Assembly (NCBI GenBank): GCA_016214955.1
Contig: JACRMN010000019.1
Location: forward strand, 62,001-126,000
Direction: 5' to 3'
Source: Deltaproteobacteria bacterium
GTDB taxonomy: Bacteria; Myxococcota; Myxococcia; Myxococcales; Anaeromyxobacteraceae
Length of the DNA stretch: 64,000 bases
In this document: positions 1 to 9,565 of the stretch, in pieces
Numbering within the stretch: the first letter of the stretch is position 1
Layout: each line of letters starts with the position of its first letter
Program-made: the position numbers and the translations under genes
Notes under the pieces: model-generated
The model's database searches: none
Told to the model about the DNA's origin: nothing
Seen by the model: only the letters and a program-made list of their open reading frames with translations

Positions 1-437
1 GCAACCAGCCCGGGGAGCTCCGCCGGGGAGGCACCCAGCCGGCCCATGCCGGTGTCCAGCTCCAGGTGGGCCTCGGCCCGGACCCTCCAGGCCCGCGCCG
101 CGGCGCCCAGGGCCGCGATCTGCCCGGCCGAGGTGAGCACCGGCGTGAGCCGCTGCCGCAGCACCTCGTCCCAGGCGTCGCCGAAGGCCCCCGCCAGCAC
201 CAGGATGGGAAGCTGGACGTTGGCGGCCCGCAGCTCCAGCCCCTCCTCCACCAGCGCCACGCCCAGCCAGGGAGCGCCGGCGGCCGCGAGCGCGCGGGCC
301 ACCGGCACGGCGCCGTGGCCGTAGGCGTCGGCCTTCACCACCGCCACCCCGTGGCGGCCGCCCACCTCCACCGCCAGGCGGTAGTTGCCGGCGATGGCGG
401 CGAGGTCGACCTCGGCCTCGGTGGGGCGGACGCGCAT
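1..437 (-). CDS. alr: Alanine racemase, N-terminal part (cut by window edge)
   Basis: The reverse strand from an ATG at 437 reads MRVRPTEAEVDLAAIAGNYR, followed by VAVVKADAYGHGAVPVAR. The second stretch is the PLP-lysine signature of alanine racemase (the K in VVKADAYGHG forms the Schiff base). Further on, LELDTGMGRLG is another family landmark. The enzyme interconverts L- and D-alanine in the cytoplasm for peptidoglycan synthesis. Only about 145 residues are present; the rest lies beyond the left edge. It is in the same direction as the iron-transport genes, but a 61 bp gap separates it from the next gene upstream, so co-transcription is possible and unproven. The family call is secure because of the lysine motif. 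Confidence 0.93.
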   Translation of the reverse strand, partial: MRVRPTEAEVDLAAIAGNYRLAVEVGGRHGVAVVKADAYGHGAVPVARALAAAGAPWLGVALVEEGLELRAANVQLPILVLAGAFGDAWDEVLRQRLTPVLTSAGQIAALGAAARAWRVRAEAHLELDTGMGRLGASPAELPGLV

Positions 438-498
438 GGCGCGAAGCTCGCCCAGGACCGGCCCGGAATCAAGCGCCCGCGCGGGCGCAGCGGCCAGG

Positions 499-1341
499 CT
501 ACAGGGCCAGCTTCAGCGCCAGCAGCGCCGACACCGCCTGGCGCTGGTGGCGCCCCCAGACCGCCTGCTGGACCCCGGCCAGCAGCCGCTCTCCGGCCTG
601 CCCGGTCAGGCTGAGCCCCGCGGCCACGGCCAGCCGCTGCCGCAGCGGCCCCTCCCGGGCGGCGTCGTAGCTCAGCTCGGCCATGGGCTGGAGCCAGGGG
701 CGCAGCGCGTGGCCCAGCGCCAGGCTGGCGAAGGCCGCGCCGCCCACCCCGCTGCGGCGCGCGGCCGGCAGCACGACGGCGAGCTCGGCGTTGGCCGTGG
801 TGCTCCCCCAGTCCTTCGAGGCCACCAGCGCGCCGCGCACGCTCCAGTAGCCCTGGGTGAGGCCCGGCGCGCGGTCCGACGCGGGCCGGCCCGTGGGCGC
901 GACGGCCGTGGCGCTGACCGCCAGGTCGAGCCCCCGCTCCGCGTCGGCCAGGAAGCGCCAGCGGGCGCCGAGGGCCAGGTCGGTCGCCCCCGTGCCCGTC
1001 CGCGACTGGCCCGGCGCGGTGCGCTCCATGGCCTCGCCCACGCCGGCGGCCAGGCGCACGTCGACGTCGTCGGCGAGGCCATGGGTCAGGGAGAAGACCA
1101 GCGCCTGCGTGTGCGCGTGGGTGGACCGCTCGAACCCGCCCATGCCCCGCTGCGTCAGGGCCGGGCTGTAGGCGAGCTCGATCTCGAGGCGCCCGGCGCC
1201 GACGGGGGTCGCGTCGCAGGTCGCCACCTTGCCGTGGTCGGGTCCGGGGGGCGGGCTGTCCGGGAGCCCGGGGGACGGGTCGGCGCGAGCGACGGGGCCG
1301 AGCAGCAGGACTGCGGCGAGGAACGGAGCGGCGCGGTGCAA
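499..1341 (-). CDS. Exported beta-barrel-like protein at the end of the iron-transport operon
   Basis: A 280-residue protein begins with a signal peptide (hydrophobic run PFLAAVLLLGPVARA). It continues as alternating hydrophobic and polar segments rich in Gly, Ala and aromatic residues, ending in the hydrophobic strand LLALKLAL, as expected for an outer-membrane barrel. It resembles the transporter or MetA-pathway-of-phenol-degradation family (PF13557-like) in general form, but I cannot identify it firmly. The start is a TTG at 1341, chosen because AGGAGG lies about 6 bases upstream. It is 48 bp downstream of fbpC on the same strand, so it is probably the last gene of the fbp transcript. That position hints at a role in metal passage or envelope adaptation under iron limitation, which is inference only. 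Confidence 0.6.
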   Translation of the reverse strand: MHRAAPFLAAVLLLGPVARADPSPGLPDSPPPGPDHGKVATCDATPVGAGRLEIELAYSPALTQRGMGGFERSTHAHTQALVFSLTHGLADDVDVRLAAGVGEAMERTAPGQSRTGTGATDLALGARWRFLADAERGLDLAVSATAVAPTGRPASDRAPGLTQGYWSVRGALVASKDWGSTTANAELAVVLPAARRSGVGGAAFASLALGHALRPWLQPMAELSYDAAREGPLRQRLAVAAGLSLTGQAGERLLAGVQQAVWGRHQRQAVSALLALKLAL

Positions 1342-1389
1342 GGGGACCTCCTCGGCGTGCGGAGCGCCCGGGCTGCACCCGGGCGCGGG

Positions 1390-2484
1390 TCAGGGTCGGC
1401 TGTCCGGTCCGGCGGCGGTCTCGCCCGGCGGCTGGTGGAAGGCCACCACGTGGTCGACGTCGAGCCGGATGCCGATGGACTCGCCCACGGCGTGGTCGTG
1501 GTGGCTGGGCACGAGGGAGAGGAGGCGGGAGCCCCCCGCGGTTTCCAGCGTGTAGAGGAACTCGGCGCCGCGGAAGGCCTTGGCCACCACCCTCGCCCGG
1601 AGAGGCGCCCCCTCGTCGTGCACCACGTCGTCGGGCCGCAGGAGGACCGAGACCCGGCAGCCGCCCTCGCACCCGGAGCGAGGGCAGGGGGCGGGTGCCT
1701 GGGCCCGCAGCCGGCCCAGCTCGATCTCCACCTGGCCGTCGCCCACCACCCGCCCCGGCACGAACACGCCCTGGCCCACGAAGTCGGCCACGAAAGGGCT
1801 GCCGGGCCGGTGGTAGAGGTCGTAGGGCCGTCCCCACTGGACCAGCCGCCCCTCGCGCATCACCCCGACCTGGTCGGCCATGGCGAAGGCCTCGTGCTGG
1901 TCGTGGGTCACCAGCACCGCGGTGGCGCCGGCCGCGGCCAGCAGCTCCCGCACCTCGAGCGAGAGCCGCTCGCGCAGGTCGGCGTCGAGGCTGGCGAAGG
2001 GCTCGTCGAGCAGCACCAGCCGCGGCCCCGGGGCCAGGGCCCGCGCCAGCGCCACCCGCTGCTGCTGCCCGCCCGAGAGCTCGTGCGGGTAGCGGCCGCC
2101 CTGGCGCTCCAGCCCGATGGTGGCCAGGAGCTCGCTCACGCGCCGGGCGCGCCGGGGTGGCTCCTGGCCGCGCAGGCCGAAGGCCACGTTCTCGGCCACC
2201 GTCAGGTGCGGGAAGAGGGCGTGCTCCTGGAAGACCATGCCGATGCGCCGCTGCTCCGGCGGCAGGTGCACGCCGGGACCGCCGAGCCGGTCTCCTCCCA
2301 GCCGGACCTCGCCCGCCGCCAGCCGCTCGAAGCCGGCGATGGCGCGGAGCGCGGTGGTCTTGCCGCAGCCGGACGGGCCGAGCAGGCAACCGATCCGTCC
2401 CGCCTCCAGGGAGAAGGAGAGCCCGGCGACCACGGTGTGGCCTCCGAAGGCCACCGACACGCCGTCCAGTTCCAGGAAGCTCAA
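1390..2484 (-). CDS. fbpC: Ferric-iron ABC transporter ATP-binding protein
   Basis: A 364-residue ATPase with all ABC motifs: Walker [10 protein letters not shown] near residue 38, Q-loop FQEHALFPH, signature [15 protein letters not shown], Walker B LVLLDEPFASLD and switch HD in VLVTHDQHEA. The C-terminal part (from about 240) is the regulatory TOBE-like region of FbpC/PotA-type transporters. It contains an unusual Cys cluster, CPRSGCEGGC, around residues 250-265. The start is a TTG at 2484 that overlaps the fbpB stop in a TTGA arrangement, with GGAGG just upstream, so the two are translationally coupled. The protein powers import of Fe(III) across the inner membrane with FbpB and the periplasmic FbpA. 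Cys-rich TOBE insertions are unusual and could sense metal, though this is speculative. Confidence 0.88.
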   Translation of the reverse strand: MSFLELDGVSVAFGGHTVVAGLSFSLEAGRIGCLLGPSGCGKTTALRAIAGFERLAAGEVRLGGDRLGGPGVHLPPEQRRIGMVFQEHALFPHLTVAENVAFGLRGQEPPRRARRVSELLATIGLERQGGRYPHELSGGQQQRVALARALAPGPRLVLLDEPFASLDADLRERLSLEVRELLAAAGATAVLVTHDQHEAFAMADQVGVMREGRLVQWGRPYDLYHRPGSPFVADFVGQGVFVPGRVVGDGQVEIELGRLRAQAPAPCPRSGCEGGCRVSVLLRPDDVVHDEGAPLRARVVAKAFRGAEFLYTLETAGGSRLLSLVPSHHDHAVGESIGIRLDVDHVVAFHQPPGETAAGPDSRP

Positions 2485-4169
2485 GGCACCTCCACCGCGC
2501 CCAGCGCCGGGGCGCCCTGCGCTGCGCCCGCGGGGCGGCGCTCCCTGGCGATCTGGCGCGAGACGATCACCAGGGGGACGAGCCCCGCCGCCACGATGGC
2601 CAGCGCCGCACCGGCGGCCTCGCCCAGCCGCTCGTCGGAGGCGAGCGCGAAGACGGTGGTGGCCAGGGTGTCGAAGTCGAAGGGGCGCATCACCAGGGTG
2701 GCGGGCAGCTCCTTCATGACGTCGACGAAGACCAGCAGGGCGGCGGTGAGCAGCCCGCGCCGGAGGAGCGGCGCGTGGACGCGCCTCAGGGTCTCGCCGG
2801 GGCCGGCGCCGAGCGAGCGGGCGGCGTCGTCCATGCGCGGCGTGATCCGCGCCAGCGCCGCCTCGACGGCGTGGAGCGAGACCGCCAGGAACCGCACCAG
2901 GTAGGCGTAGACCAGCGCCGCGATGCCGCCGGTGAGGACCAGGCCGGGGCGGGCGCCGGTCGCGCCCTCGATGGCCCCGGCCAGCCAGGCGTCGAGGCGG
3001 GTCACCGGGACGAGCACGCCCACGGCGATGACCGACCCGGGGGTGGCGTAGCCCAGGCCGGCCACGCGGTTGAGAGCCGCGGCCCAGCGGGAGCGGGAGG
3101 CGCGCGCGGCGTAGGCCAGGAGCAGCGAGAGCGCCACCGCCAGGAGCGCGGTGACGGCGGCCAGGGAGAAGCTGTTGCCGGCCAGGCGCAGGAAGCGGCC
3201 GGGTGGGAGGGTCCCGGCGTGGGCCAGCGCCAGGCGCAGGAGCACCGCCGCCGGGACGGCGAAGCCCACGGCCAGCGGCAGGCCGCAGGCGGCCGCCGCC
3301 CCGGCCGCGCGCCATCCCCGGAGTCGCCCGGGGGAGCCGGGACGGCGCCTCCCGGTGGCGTCGTGGAAGCGGGCACGGCCGCGGCCGAGCCGCTCCAGGG
3401 CCAGCAGCAGGAGGACGGCGCCGAGGAGGGCGGTGGCGAGCTGCGCCGAGGCGACGCGGTCGCCCAGGGAGAACCAGGCCCGGTAGATCCCGGTGGTGAA
3501 GGTCTGGACGCCGAAGTAGGCGACGGTCCCGTAGTCGGCCAGGGTCTCCATCAGCGCCAGCCCGGCCCCGGCAGCCACCGCCGGCCGGGCCAGCGGCAGC
3601 GAGACCCGCAGGAAGGCCGGCCAGGGGCCGAGGCCCAGCGAGCGGGCCACCTCGGTGGTACCGCTGGCGTGCTCCAGGAAGGCGGAGCGGGCCAGGAGGT
3701 AGACGTAGGGGTAGAGCACCGCCACGAACATGGCCGCGGCCCCGCCCAGCGACCTCACGTCGGGCAGGGGGCGCTCCCAGCCGGCGGCCCGCAGCCAGCC
3801 CTGCACCGGCCCCGAGAACTGCAGGAGGTCGGTGTAGGCGTAGGCCAGCACGTAGGCCGGGAAGGCCAGCGGCATCACCAGCGCCCACTCGAAGGCGCGC
3901 CGCCCCGGGAACTCGTGCATGGTCACCAGCCAGGCGGTCCCGGTGCCCACCACCGTGGTCCCCATCCCGACCGCCAGGCAGAGCCAGGCGGTGCTGGCGA
4001 CGTAGTCCGGGAGGACGGTCGAGGCCAGGTGGCGCCAGGTCTCGCCGCCCTCCGGGGCCAGCACGGCCGCGCAGACCGTGAGGACCGGCGCGGCCACCAG
4101 CGCGCCCACCGCGGTGGCCGCGCCGCGCAGGGCTGCCGGCCCGCGGCGCCGCTCAGCGCCAGCCGGCAC
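2481..4169 (-). CDS. fbpB: Ferric-iron ABC transporter permease
   Basis: A 562-residue inner-membrane protein with about twelve hydrophobic segments in two homologous halves, as in FbpB/SfuB permeases, which are fused-duplicate binding-protein-dependent permeases. The EAA-like loops are visible as EVARSLGLGPWPAFLRVSLP in the first half and DDAARSLGAGPGETLRRVHA in the second half; these contact the ATPase. The gene overlaps the end of fbpA by 17 bp and the start of fbpC by 4 bp, so all three are one unit. Transport substrate is inferred to be Fe(III) from the binding protein and from the Fur box in front of fbpA. Confidence 0.9.
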   Translation of the reverse strand: MPAGAERRRGPAALRGAATAVGALVAAPVLTVCAAVLAPEGGETWRHLASTVLPDYVASTAWLCLAVGMGTTVVGTGTAWLVTMHEFPGRRAFEWALVMPLAFPAYVLAYAYTDLLQFSGPVQGWLRAAGWERPLPDVRSLGGAAAMFVAVLYPYVYLLARSAFLEHASGTTEVARSLGLGPWPAFLRVSLPLARPAVAAGAGLALMETLADYGTVAYFGVQTFTTGIYRAWFSLGDRVASAQLATALLGAVLLLLALERLGRGRARFHDATGRRRPGSPGRLRGWRAAGAAAACGLPLAVGFAVPAAVLLRLALAHAGTLPPGRFLRLAGNSFSLAAVTALLAVALSLLLAYAARASRSRWAAALNRVAGLGYATPGSVIAVGVLVPVTRLDAWLAGAIEGATGARPGLVLTGGIAALVYAYLVRFLAVSLHAVEAALARITPRMDDAARSLGAGPGETLRRVHAPLLRRGLLTAALLVFVDVMKELPATLVMRPFDFDTLATTVFALASDERLGEAAGAALAIVAAGLVPLVIVSRQIARERRPAGAAQGAPALGAVEVP

Positions 4170-5184
4170 GGTCGTAGAGCTTCTGGGCCTGGGCGGTGTT
4201 CCTCGACAGGGCAGCGACGTCGAGGCCGTCGGCGCGGAAGGGGCCCAGCGCCTCCAGCGCCGGGTTGTGGGTGACCGCGGTCCTCACCACCGGCCACTCG
4301 TTGTTGCCGTCGGCGAAGTGGGCCTGGGCCTCGTCGCTCGCCAGGAACTCGAGGAAGCGCAGGGCCGCCTCCGGGTGAGGCGCCGAGCGGAGGATCCCGC
4401 CTCCGGAGACGTTGAGGTGGACGCCCCGGTTCCCCTGGTTGGGCCAGACGACGGTGACCCGGGCCATCACCTCCCGGTCCTCCGCCTTGTCGGAACGCAT
4501 CAGCCGGGCGACGTAGTAGGAGTTGGCCAGGGCCACCTGGCACTCGCCAGCGGCCACGGCCCGGATCTGGTCGGTGTCGCCGCCCTTGGGGGCACGGGCC
4601 AGGTTGGCGACCAGGCCGCGCGCCCACTCCTCGGTGCGCGCCTCGCCCAGGTGCGCGATGAGGGCCGAGCCCAGCGAGAGGTTGTAGGGGTGGCTCCCGG
4701 AGCGCACGCAGACCTTGCCCTTCAGGGCGGGCCTGGCCAGGTCCTCGTAGTCCCTGGCCAGGGCGGGGTCGAGCCCCTTGCGGAGGACGATGACCCGGGC
4801 GCGGGTGGAGAAGGCGGCCCAGGTCGGCTGCCGCAGGTGGGCGGGGATCCGCTCCTCCAGGAGCCGGGAGCGCAGGGGCGCGAACAGCCCCAGGGCCTCG
4901 GCCTGGCCCAGGCGGGCGGCGTCGACGGTGAGGAAGACGTCGGCGGGGCCGCGCGCGCCCTCGCTCTTGATGCGCTCGAGGAGCTCGTCCTCCTTGCCCT
5001 CGATGCGGCTCACCCGGATGCCCGTCAGGGCGGTGAAGCGGGCGAACAGGGCCTCGTCGGAAGGGTAGTGGCGGGCGGAGTAGAGGTGGAGCACCTGCTC
5101 CGCGGCTCGCCCCGGTGCGGGGGAGGCGAGGAACAGGGCGGCGAGAGTGGCGAGGGCGGCGGCGAGGAGGCGGGGAGGCGACAC
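4153..5184 (-). CDS. fbpA: Periplasmic ferric-iron binding protein
   Basis: A 343-residue extracellular solute-binding protein with signal peptide (LLAAALATLAALFLASPAPGRAA). The mature N-terminus reads EQVLHLYSARHYPSDEALF, the FbpA/FutA signature containing the Tyr-His that helps ligate iron; the later pair of tyrosines in LANSYYVARL is the other conserved metal-binding site. It captures Fe(III) in the periplasm and delivers it to FbpBC. The start is GTG at 5184, preceded by GGAGAG at a good spacing. It is the first gene of the operon and is preceded by a strong promoter overlapped by a Fur box. The reading of the YY pair as iron ligands follows from known FbpA structures. Confidence 0.92.
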   Translation of the reverse strand: MSPPRLLAAALATLAALFLASPAPGRAAEQVLHLYSARHYPSDEALFARFTALTGIRVSRIEGKEDELLERIKSEGARGPADVFLTVDAARLGQAEALGLFAPLRSRLLEERIPAHLRQPTWAAFSTRARVIVLRKGLDPALARDYEDLARPALKGKVCVRSGSHPYNLSLGSALIAHLGEARTEEWARGLVANLARAPKGGDTDQIRAVAAGECQVALANSYYVARLMRSDKAEDREVMARVTVVWPNQGNRGVHLNVSGGGILRSAPHPEAALRFLEFLASDEAQAHFADGNNEWPVVRTAVTHNPALEALGPFRADGLDVAALSRNTAQAQKLYDRAGWR

Positions 5185-5206
5185 GGCGATCTCTCCAGTG
5201 CTTGTT

Positions 5207-5248
5207 GAGAATGGTTTTCATTATCCGCGGCGCCCGGGTCCGGGTCAA
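5207..5248 (-). promoter_or_regulatory. fbpA promoter with overlapping Fur box
   Basis: On the minus strand, TTGACC (5243-5248) and GATAAT (5220-5225) are separated by 17 bp, which is a good sigma-70 promoter. The -10 element lies inside GAGAATGGTTTTCATTATC (5207-5225, plus-strand reading), which matches the 19-bp Fur consensus at 15 of 19 positions. Iron-loaded Fur binding here would block transcription of fbpABC and the barrel gene. Confidence 0.85.
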
Positions 5249-5457
5249 GGGAGAAGCGATGCAGATATGAGACAGAGTCTCAGCACTGGATCGGGGACCA
5301 CTCGCCCCCGGCGGCCAGGGATCCCGGAAATGACTGGACAAAGGTGCCCGGAGCTTGACCGCGCGCAAGGAGGCCGATGCCGGCGATGCGGTTCATGAGA
5401 CGAAGTCGCAGTCCATGGGCCGGCCGCCCCGGCGCTCCGCCGTCGCGCGGATGCGCT

Positions 5458-5490
5458 CGACGGGTGCGAGCGACGGGTGCGAGCGACGGC
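5458..5490. repeat. Short 13-bp tandem repeat in the fbpA-cysA gap
   Basis: The unit cgacgggtgcgag occurs twice exactly (5458-5470 and 5471-5483) and starts a third time. It lies in the 309 bp between the fbpA promoter and the end of cysA. The same gap holds a small perfect inverted repeat, GAGAC-AGA-GTCTC, at 5269-5281. I see no gene in the gap. These may be remains of transcription termination or regulatory sites; no function can be assigned. Confidence 0.6.
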
Positions 5491-5534
5491 CAGCGGCCGA
5501 TGCCCCTGCCCTGCGCGAGCGCCCGCTTCGGCAG

Positions 5535-6608
5535 CTAGAGCTGGCTGGAGGAGAGGCTGTCGGCCGCCTCGCCCTCGAAGACCCGCAGCCGCCGCGGCGC
5601 CACCCAGACCTCCAGCCCCTCGGCCAGGGCCAGGGCCTCGGCGCGCCGGGCCTCCACCTCGGCCGAGATGGGCCGGTCCACGGTGGGGGCGTGCAGCTCC
5701 AGCCGCACCGCGCTGCCGGCCGGCGTGACCCGCAGCACCCGGGCCGGGAAGCTGCCGGCGGTGGGGTCGCGGTGCACCTCCAGCTCGTGGGGCCGGGCGT
5801 AGAGCCGGGCCGGCGCCGGGAGCTCGCCGGCGGCCGGGTGCGGCACGTCGATGCCGCCGAAGTGGGCCCGCCCGTCCTCCAGGCGGCCGTGGAAGACGTT
5901 GACCGCGCCCAGGAACTGCATCACGAAGGGGCTGCGGGGCTCGTCGAAGACCTGCCGTGGCGTCCCCACCTGCTCCACCTGGCCGCGGTTCATCAGCACC
6001 ACCCGGTCGGCCACCTCGAAGGCCTCCTCCTGGTCGTGGGTGACGAAGAGGGTGGTGACGTGGATCTCGTCGTGGAGCCGCCGCAGCCACTGGCGCAGCT
6101 CCTGGCGCACCCGGGCGTCGAGGGCCCCGAAGGGCTCGTCGAGCAGCAGCACCCGCGGCTCGGCAGCCAGCGCCCGCGCCAGGGCCACCCGCTGCCGCTG
6201 GCCGCCGGAGAGCTGGGAGGGGAAGCGGCGCTCCAGGCCGGAGAGCTGCACCAGCCGGAGCAGCTCCTGCACCCGGGCGCGGACGGCGGCGGCCGGCCTC
6301 CGCCGCACCCGCAGGCCGAAGGCCACGTTCTCGGCCACGTTCATGTGGCGGAAGAGGGCGTAGTGCTGGAACACCAGCCCGACGTTGCGCTCCCGGGCGC
6401 TCTTCCCCTCCACAGGGGCGCCGTCGTGCAGCACCGCGCCGGCGTCGGCCTCCTCCAGCCCGGCGATGACGCGCAGGAGCGTGGTCTTGCCGCAGCCCGA
6501 GGGGCCGAGCAGCGCCACCAACTCGCCGCCGGGGACGTCGAAGGAGACGTCGCGCAGGACCGGGTGGCCGTCGAAGGCCTTGTGGACCGCGTGGACCGCG
6601 ATGCTCAT
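5535..6608 (-). CDS. cysA: Sulfate/thiosulfate ABC transporter ATP-binding protein
   Basis: A 357-residue ATPase: Walker [13 protein letters not shown] near residue 35, signature [15 protein letters not shown], Walker [13 protein letters not shown], switch VTHDQEEA, then a TOBE domain. The core [12 protein letters not shown] and [10 protein letters not shown] regions are typical of CysA. It energises sulfate import with CysT, CysW and the binding protein encoded upstream. The ATG at 6608 overlaps the cysW stop (ATGA), showing translational coupling. It is the last gene of the sulfate assimilation run. After its stop comes the 309 bp gap before the iron operon promoter. Confidence 0.93.
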   Translation of the reverse strand: MSIAVHAVHKAFDGHPVLRDVSFDVPGGELVALLGPSGCGKTTLLRVIAGLEEADAGAVLHDGAPVEGKSARERNVGLVFQHYALFRHMNVAENVAFGLRVRRRPAAAVRARVQELLRLVQLSGLERRFPSQLSGGQRQRVALARALAAEPRVLLLDEPFGALDARVRQELRQWLRRLHDEIHVTTLFVTHDQEEAFEVADRVVLMNRGQVEQVGTPRQVFDEPRSPFVMQFLGAVNVFHGRLEDGRAHFGGIDVPHPAAGELPAPARLYARPHELEVHRDPTAGSFPARVLRVTPAGSAVRLELHAPTVDRPISAEVEARRAEALALAEGLEVWVAPRRLRVFEGEAADSLSSSQL

Positions 6609-7513
6609 GGGAGGCTCCTGGAGGCGCGCCGGGAGGGACTGCGCCAGGCCACGACCTGCTTGGCCGCCAGCGTCACCGCCGCCAGCAGCACCAGCAGCGA
6701 GGCCACCGCGAACGAGGCCGAGAAGGCGTACTCGTTGTAGAGGATCTCGACGTGCAGCGGGACGGTGTTGGTCTCGCCGCGGATGTGGCCGCTGACCACC
6801 GAGACGGCCCCGAACTCGCCCATTGCCCGGGCGTTGCAGAGCACCACCCCGTACAGCAGGCTCCACTTCACGTTGGGCAGCGTCACTCGCCAGAAGATCT
6901 GCCAGCCGCTGGCGCCCAGCAGGTGGGCGGCCTCCTCCTCCTCGGTGCCCTGGGTCTCGAGGAAGGGGATGAGCTCCCGGGCCACGAAGGGGAAGGTGAC
7001 GAACACCGTGGCCATGACGATGCCCGGCACCGCGAACACCACCTTGAGGTCGTGGGCCTGGAGCCAGGGGCCGAGCAGGCCGTGGGAGCCGAAAAGCAGC
7101 ACCGTCACCATGCCCGAGATCACCGGCGAGACGCCGAAGGGCAGGTCGATGAGGGTGACGAGCAGCGTCTTGCCGCGCCAGCGGAAGCGGGTGATGCACC
7201 AGGCGGCGCAGAGGCCGAAGAGCGTGTTGGCGGGCACGGCCACGGCCGCCGTCAGGAGCGTGAGCCGCACCGCCCGCAGCGCCTCGGGCTCGAGCAGCGC
7301 CGCCCGGTAGGCGCCCCAGCCCCTGGCCAGCCCCTCGGCGAAGACCAGGGCGGTGGGAGCCACCACCAGCAGGCCCAGCGCCCCCAGCGCCAGCGCGGTG
7401 AGCCCCCAGCGCACCCAGGCCGGGTCGGCCGCGGCGCGCCGCGGGCGGCGGGCGGCAGGCGCCACGCGGAGGGCTGCGGCGGCCTCGGCGGCTGCGGCGG
7501 CGGGAGGGGTCAC
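6605..7513 (-). CDS. cysW: Sulfate ABC transporter permease CysW
   Basis: A 302-residue permease with six hydrophobic segments after an Ala-rich, basic N-terminal tail of about 35 residues. Family landmarks include [15 protein letters not shown], the EAA loop [20 protein letters not shown] and [20 protein letters not shown]. It forms the membrane channel for sulfate together with CysT. The gene lies 3 bp after cysT and overlaps cysA by 4 bp. The N-terminal tail is longer than in enteric CysW, and a start further in cannot be excluded. Confidence 0.92.
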   Translation of the reverse strand: MTPPAAAAAEAAAALRVAPAARRPRRAAADPAWVRWGLTALALGALGLLVVAPTALVFAEGLARGWGAYRAALLEPEALRAVRLTLLTAAVAVPANTLFGLCAAWCITRFRWRGKTLLVTLIDLPFGVSPVISGMVTVLLFGSHGLLGPWLQAHDLKVVFAVPGIVMATVFVTFPFVARELIPFLETQGTEEEEAAHLLGASGWQIFWRVTLPNVKWSLLYGVVLCNARAMGEFGAVSVVSGHIRGETNTVPLHVEILYNEYAFSASFAVASLLVLLAAVTLAAKQVVAWRSPSRRASRSLP

Positions 7514-7516
7514 GGG

Positions 7517-8368
7517 TCAGGCCATCCCGCCGCGGGCCCGGGCGAAGGCCTGGAGCCGGTTGATGGCGAAGAGCAGGAGGAAGGAGAAGGCGAGCAGCAC
7601 CAGCGCCAGCGCCGTGGCCCCCGGGTAGTCGTACTGCTCGAGCCGGGTCATGATCAGCAGCGGCGTGATCTCGGTCCTGCCCGGCATGTTGCCGGAGATG
7701 AAGACCACCGAGCCGTACTCGCCGAGCGCCCGGGCGAAGGCCAGGGCGAAGCCGGTGAGGGCGGCCGGCAGGATCTCGGGGAGGAGCACGCGGCGGAAGG
7801 TGAAGAGGCGCCCCGCGCCCAGCACCGCCGCCGCCTCCTCCATGTCGGCGTCCAGCTCCTCCAGCACCGGCTGCACGGTGCGGACCACGAAGGGCAGGCC
7901 GATGAACACCAGCGCCAGGGTGACGCCCAGGGGGCTGAAGGCCACCTTCACCCCCAGGCGCTCCAGCGGCGCGCCCAGCCAGCCGTTCTGCGAGAAGAGG
8001 GCGGTGAGGGCGATGCCGGAGACGGCGGTGGGCAGGGCGAAGGGCAGGTCCACCAGGGCGTCGGCCAGCGACCGGCCCGGGAAGCGGTAGCGGGTCAGGA
8101 CCCAGGCGAGCAGCACGCCCAGGAGCACGTTGGCGGCAGCGGCGGCCAGCGAGGCGCCGAGGGAGAGCCGGTAGGACGCCAGCGCCCGCGGGCCGGTGGC
8201 CAGCGCCCAGAAATCGGCCAGCGAGAGCCGGCTGGCCCGCAGGGCCAGCGTGGAGAGCGGGATGACCACCACCAGGCCGAGGTAGGCCGTGGTGAGCCCG
8301 GCGGTGAGGCCGAGGCCGGGGAGCACGCCCCGGCTCCGCCCCCCTCCCTTGTTCCGGATCCTGCCCAT
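7517..8368 (-). CDS. cysT: Sulfate ABC transporter permease CysT
   Basis: A 283-residue inner-membrane permease. It shows the CysT hallmarks [20 protein letters not shown], the EAA loop [20 protein letters not shown] and [20 protein letters not shown]. The ATG at 8368 was chosen because the protein then starts just before the first membrane segment, at the usual length for CysT (about 280). It follows the binding-protein gene by 26 bp and precedes cysW by 3 bp. Its partner is CysW, with which it forms the heterodimeric channel. Confidence 0.92.
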   Translation of the reverse strand: MGRIRNKGGGRSRGVLPGLGLTAGLTTAYLGLVVVIPLSTLALRASRLSLADFWALATGPRALASYRLSLGASLAAAAANVLLGVLLAWVLTRYRFPGRSLADALVDLPFALPTAVSGIALTALFSQNGWLGAPLERLGVKVAFSPLGVTLALVFIGLPFVVRTVQPVLEELDADMEEAAAVLGAGRLFTFRRVLLPEILPAALTGFALAFARALGEYGSVVFISGNMPGRTEITPLLIMTRLEQYDYPGATALALVLLAFSFLLLFAINRLQAFARARGGMA

Positions 8369-8394
8369 GGCCCGACCTCGGTCTCGCCCCGGCG

Positions 8395-9432
8395 CTAGCT
8401 GCCCGGCCTGTAGAGCTGGTCGAAGAGGCCGCCGTCGCCGAAGTGCTCCGGCTGCGCCTTCTGCCAGCCGCCGAACACCTCGCCGATGGTGAAGAGCTTC
8501 ACCGACTTGAAGGTGCCGGCGTGCCGCGCCGCGACGCCGGCGTGGCGGGGGCGATAGTAGTTGCGGGCGGCGATCTCCTGGCCGGCCTCGCCGTAGAGGA
8601 AGCGGAGGTAGGCCTCGGCCACCTGGGCCGTTCCCCGGCGGGCCGCCACCCTGTCCACCACCGCCACCGGCGGCTCGGCGAGGATGGAGACCGAGGGCAC
8701 CACGATCTCGAGCCTGTCCTTGCCCAGCTTGTTCACCGCCAGGATGGCCTCGTTCTCCCAGGAGAGGAAGACGTCGCCGATGCCCCGCTCCACGAAGGTG
8801 GTGGTGGCGCCGCGCGCACCGGAGTCGAGCACCGGGACGTTGGCGTAGAGCTTGCGGACGTACTCGCGGGCCTGGACCGGGTCGCCGGTGCGGCGCAGCT
8901 CGGCGCCCCAGGCGGCCAGGTAGTTCCAGCGGGCGCCGCCCGAGGTCTTGGGGTTGGGGGTGATGACCTGCACGCCCGGCCTCACCAGGTCGGCCCAGTC
9001 GCGGATGCCCCTGGGGTTCCCCTTGCGGACCAGGAAGACGATGGTCGAGGTGTAGGGCGAGGCCTGGTCGGGGAGCCGCTTCTCCCAGCCGGGCTGGATG
9101 AGCCCGGCCTTCTCCACGGCCGAGACGTCGTAGGCAAGCGCCAGGGTCACCACGTCGGCCTCGAGCCCGTCGATGACCGAGCGGGCCTGCTTGCCCGAGC
9201 CGCCGTGGGACTGCTTGATGGTCACCTCCTGGCCGGTCCTCTGCTTCCACTCCCGGGCGAAGGCGGCGTTGACCTCCTCGTACAGCTCGCGGGTGGGGTC
9301 GTAGGAGACGTTGAGGAGGGAGACCGGGGCCGGGGTGGCGCCGCAGGCGACGCGGGGCGCGGCCCCGGCGAGGAGCCCTCCGGCGATGGCGAGGAAGAGG
9401 GCGATGGCGTGTCGGATCTTGTCGGCGTTCAT
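8395..9432 (-). CDS. sbp: Periplasmic sulfate-binding protein
   Basis: A 345-residue secreted protein with signal peptide ([22 protein letters not shown]). Sulfate-binding family motifs are plain: [13 protein letters not shown] at the mature N-terminus, [34 protein letters not shown] and a C-terminal ARNYYRPR. The ligand sulfate is bound by main-chain NH groups in these loops in known homologues. It feeds the CysTWA transporter encoded just downstream. The ATG at 9432 has GGAG about 8 bases upstream. A 133 bp gap separates it from the sulfite reductase gene, which leaves room for an internal promoter, though none is obvious. Confidence 0.92.
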   Translation of the reverse strand: MNADKIRHAIALFLAIAGGLLAGAAPRVACGATPAPVSLLNVSYDPTRELYEEVNAAFAREWKQRTGQEVTIKQSHGGSGKQARSVIDGLEADVVTLALAYDVSAVEKAGLIQPGWEKRLPDQASPYTSTIVFLVRKGNPRGIRDWADLVRPGVQVITPNPKTSGGARWNYLAAWGAELRRTGDPVQAREYVRKLYANVPVLDSGARGATTTFVERGIGDVFLSWENEAILAVNKLGKDRLEIVVPSVSILAEPPVAVVDRVAARRGTAQVAEAYLRFLYGEAGQEIAARNYYRPRHAGVAARHAGTFKSVKLFTIGEVFGGWQKAQPEHFGDGGLFDQLYRPGS

Positions 9433-9565
9433 CGGTTCACTCCGTGAGGCGAGGGGTTGTCGTTGGGTGAAAGGGCCAGGGTCCGGGGGCGGCCGGCGGC
9501 GCGTCCGGGGGGACGTGGCGCCGGCCGGCGACAGCCGCAGACGGCAGGCCTCCGGGACGGTGGCT

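Noticed and set aside
385..2904. An 839-codon plus-strand frame opposite the iron genes
   Set aside because: The opposite strand has fbpC and fbpB with complete motifs; the plus frame has none and is His/Gly/Arg-rich noise.
5268..5282. GAGAC-AGA-GTCTC as a fourth sulfur operator
   Set aside because: It shares GAGAC with the metB site but not the N8 spacing or the central ATA. It is closer to the iron operon than to any sulfur gene.
9433..9565. A strong internal promoter between the sulfite reductase and sbp genes
   Set aside because: The gap is extremely GC-rich, with no -10-like AT stretch on the minus strand.
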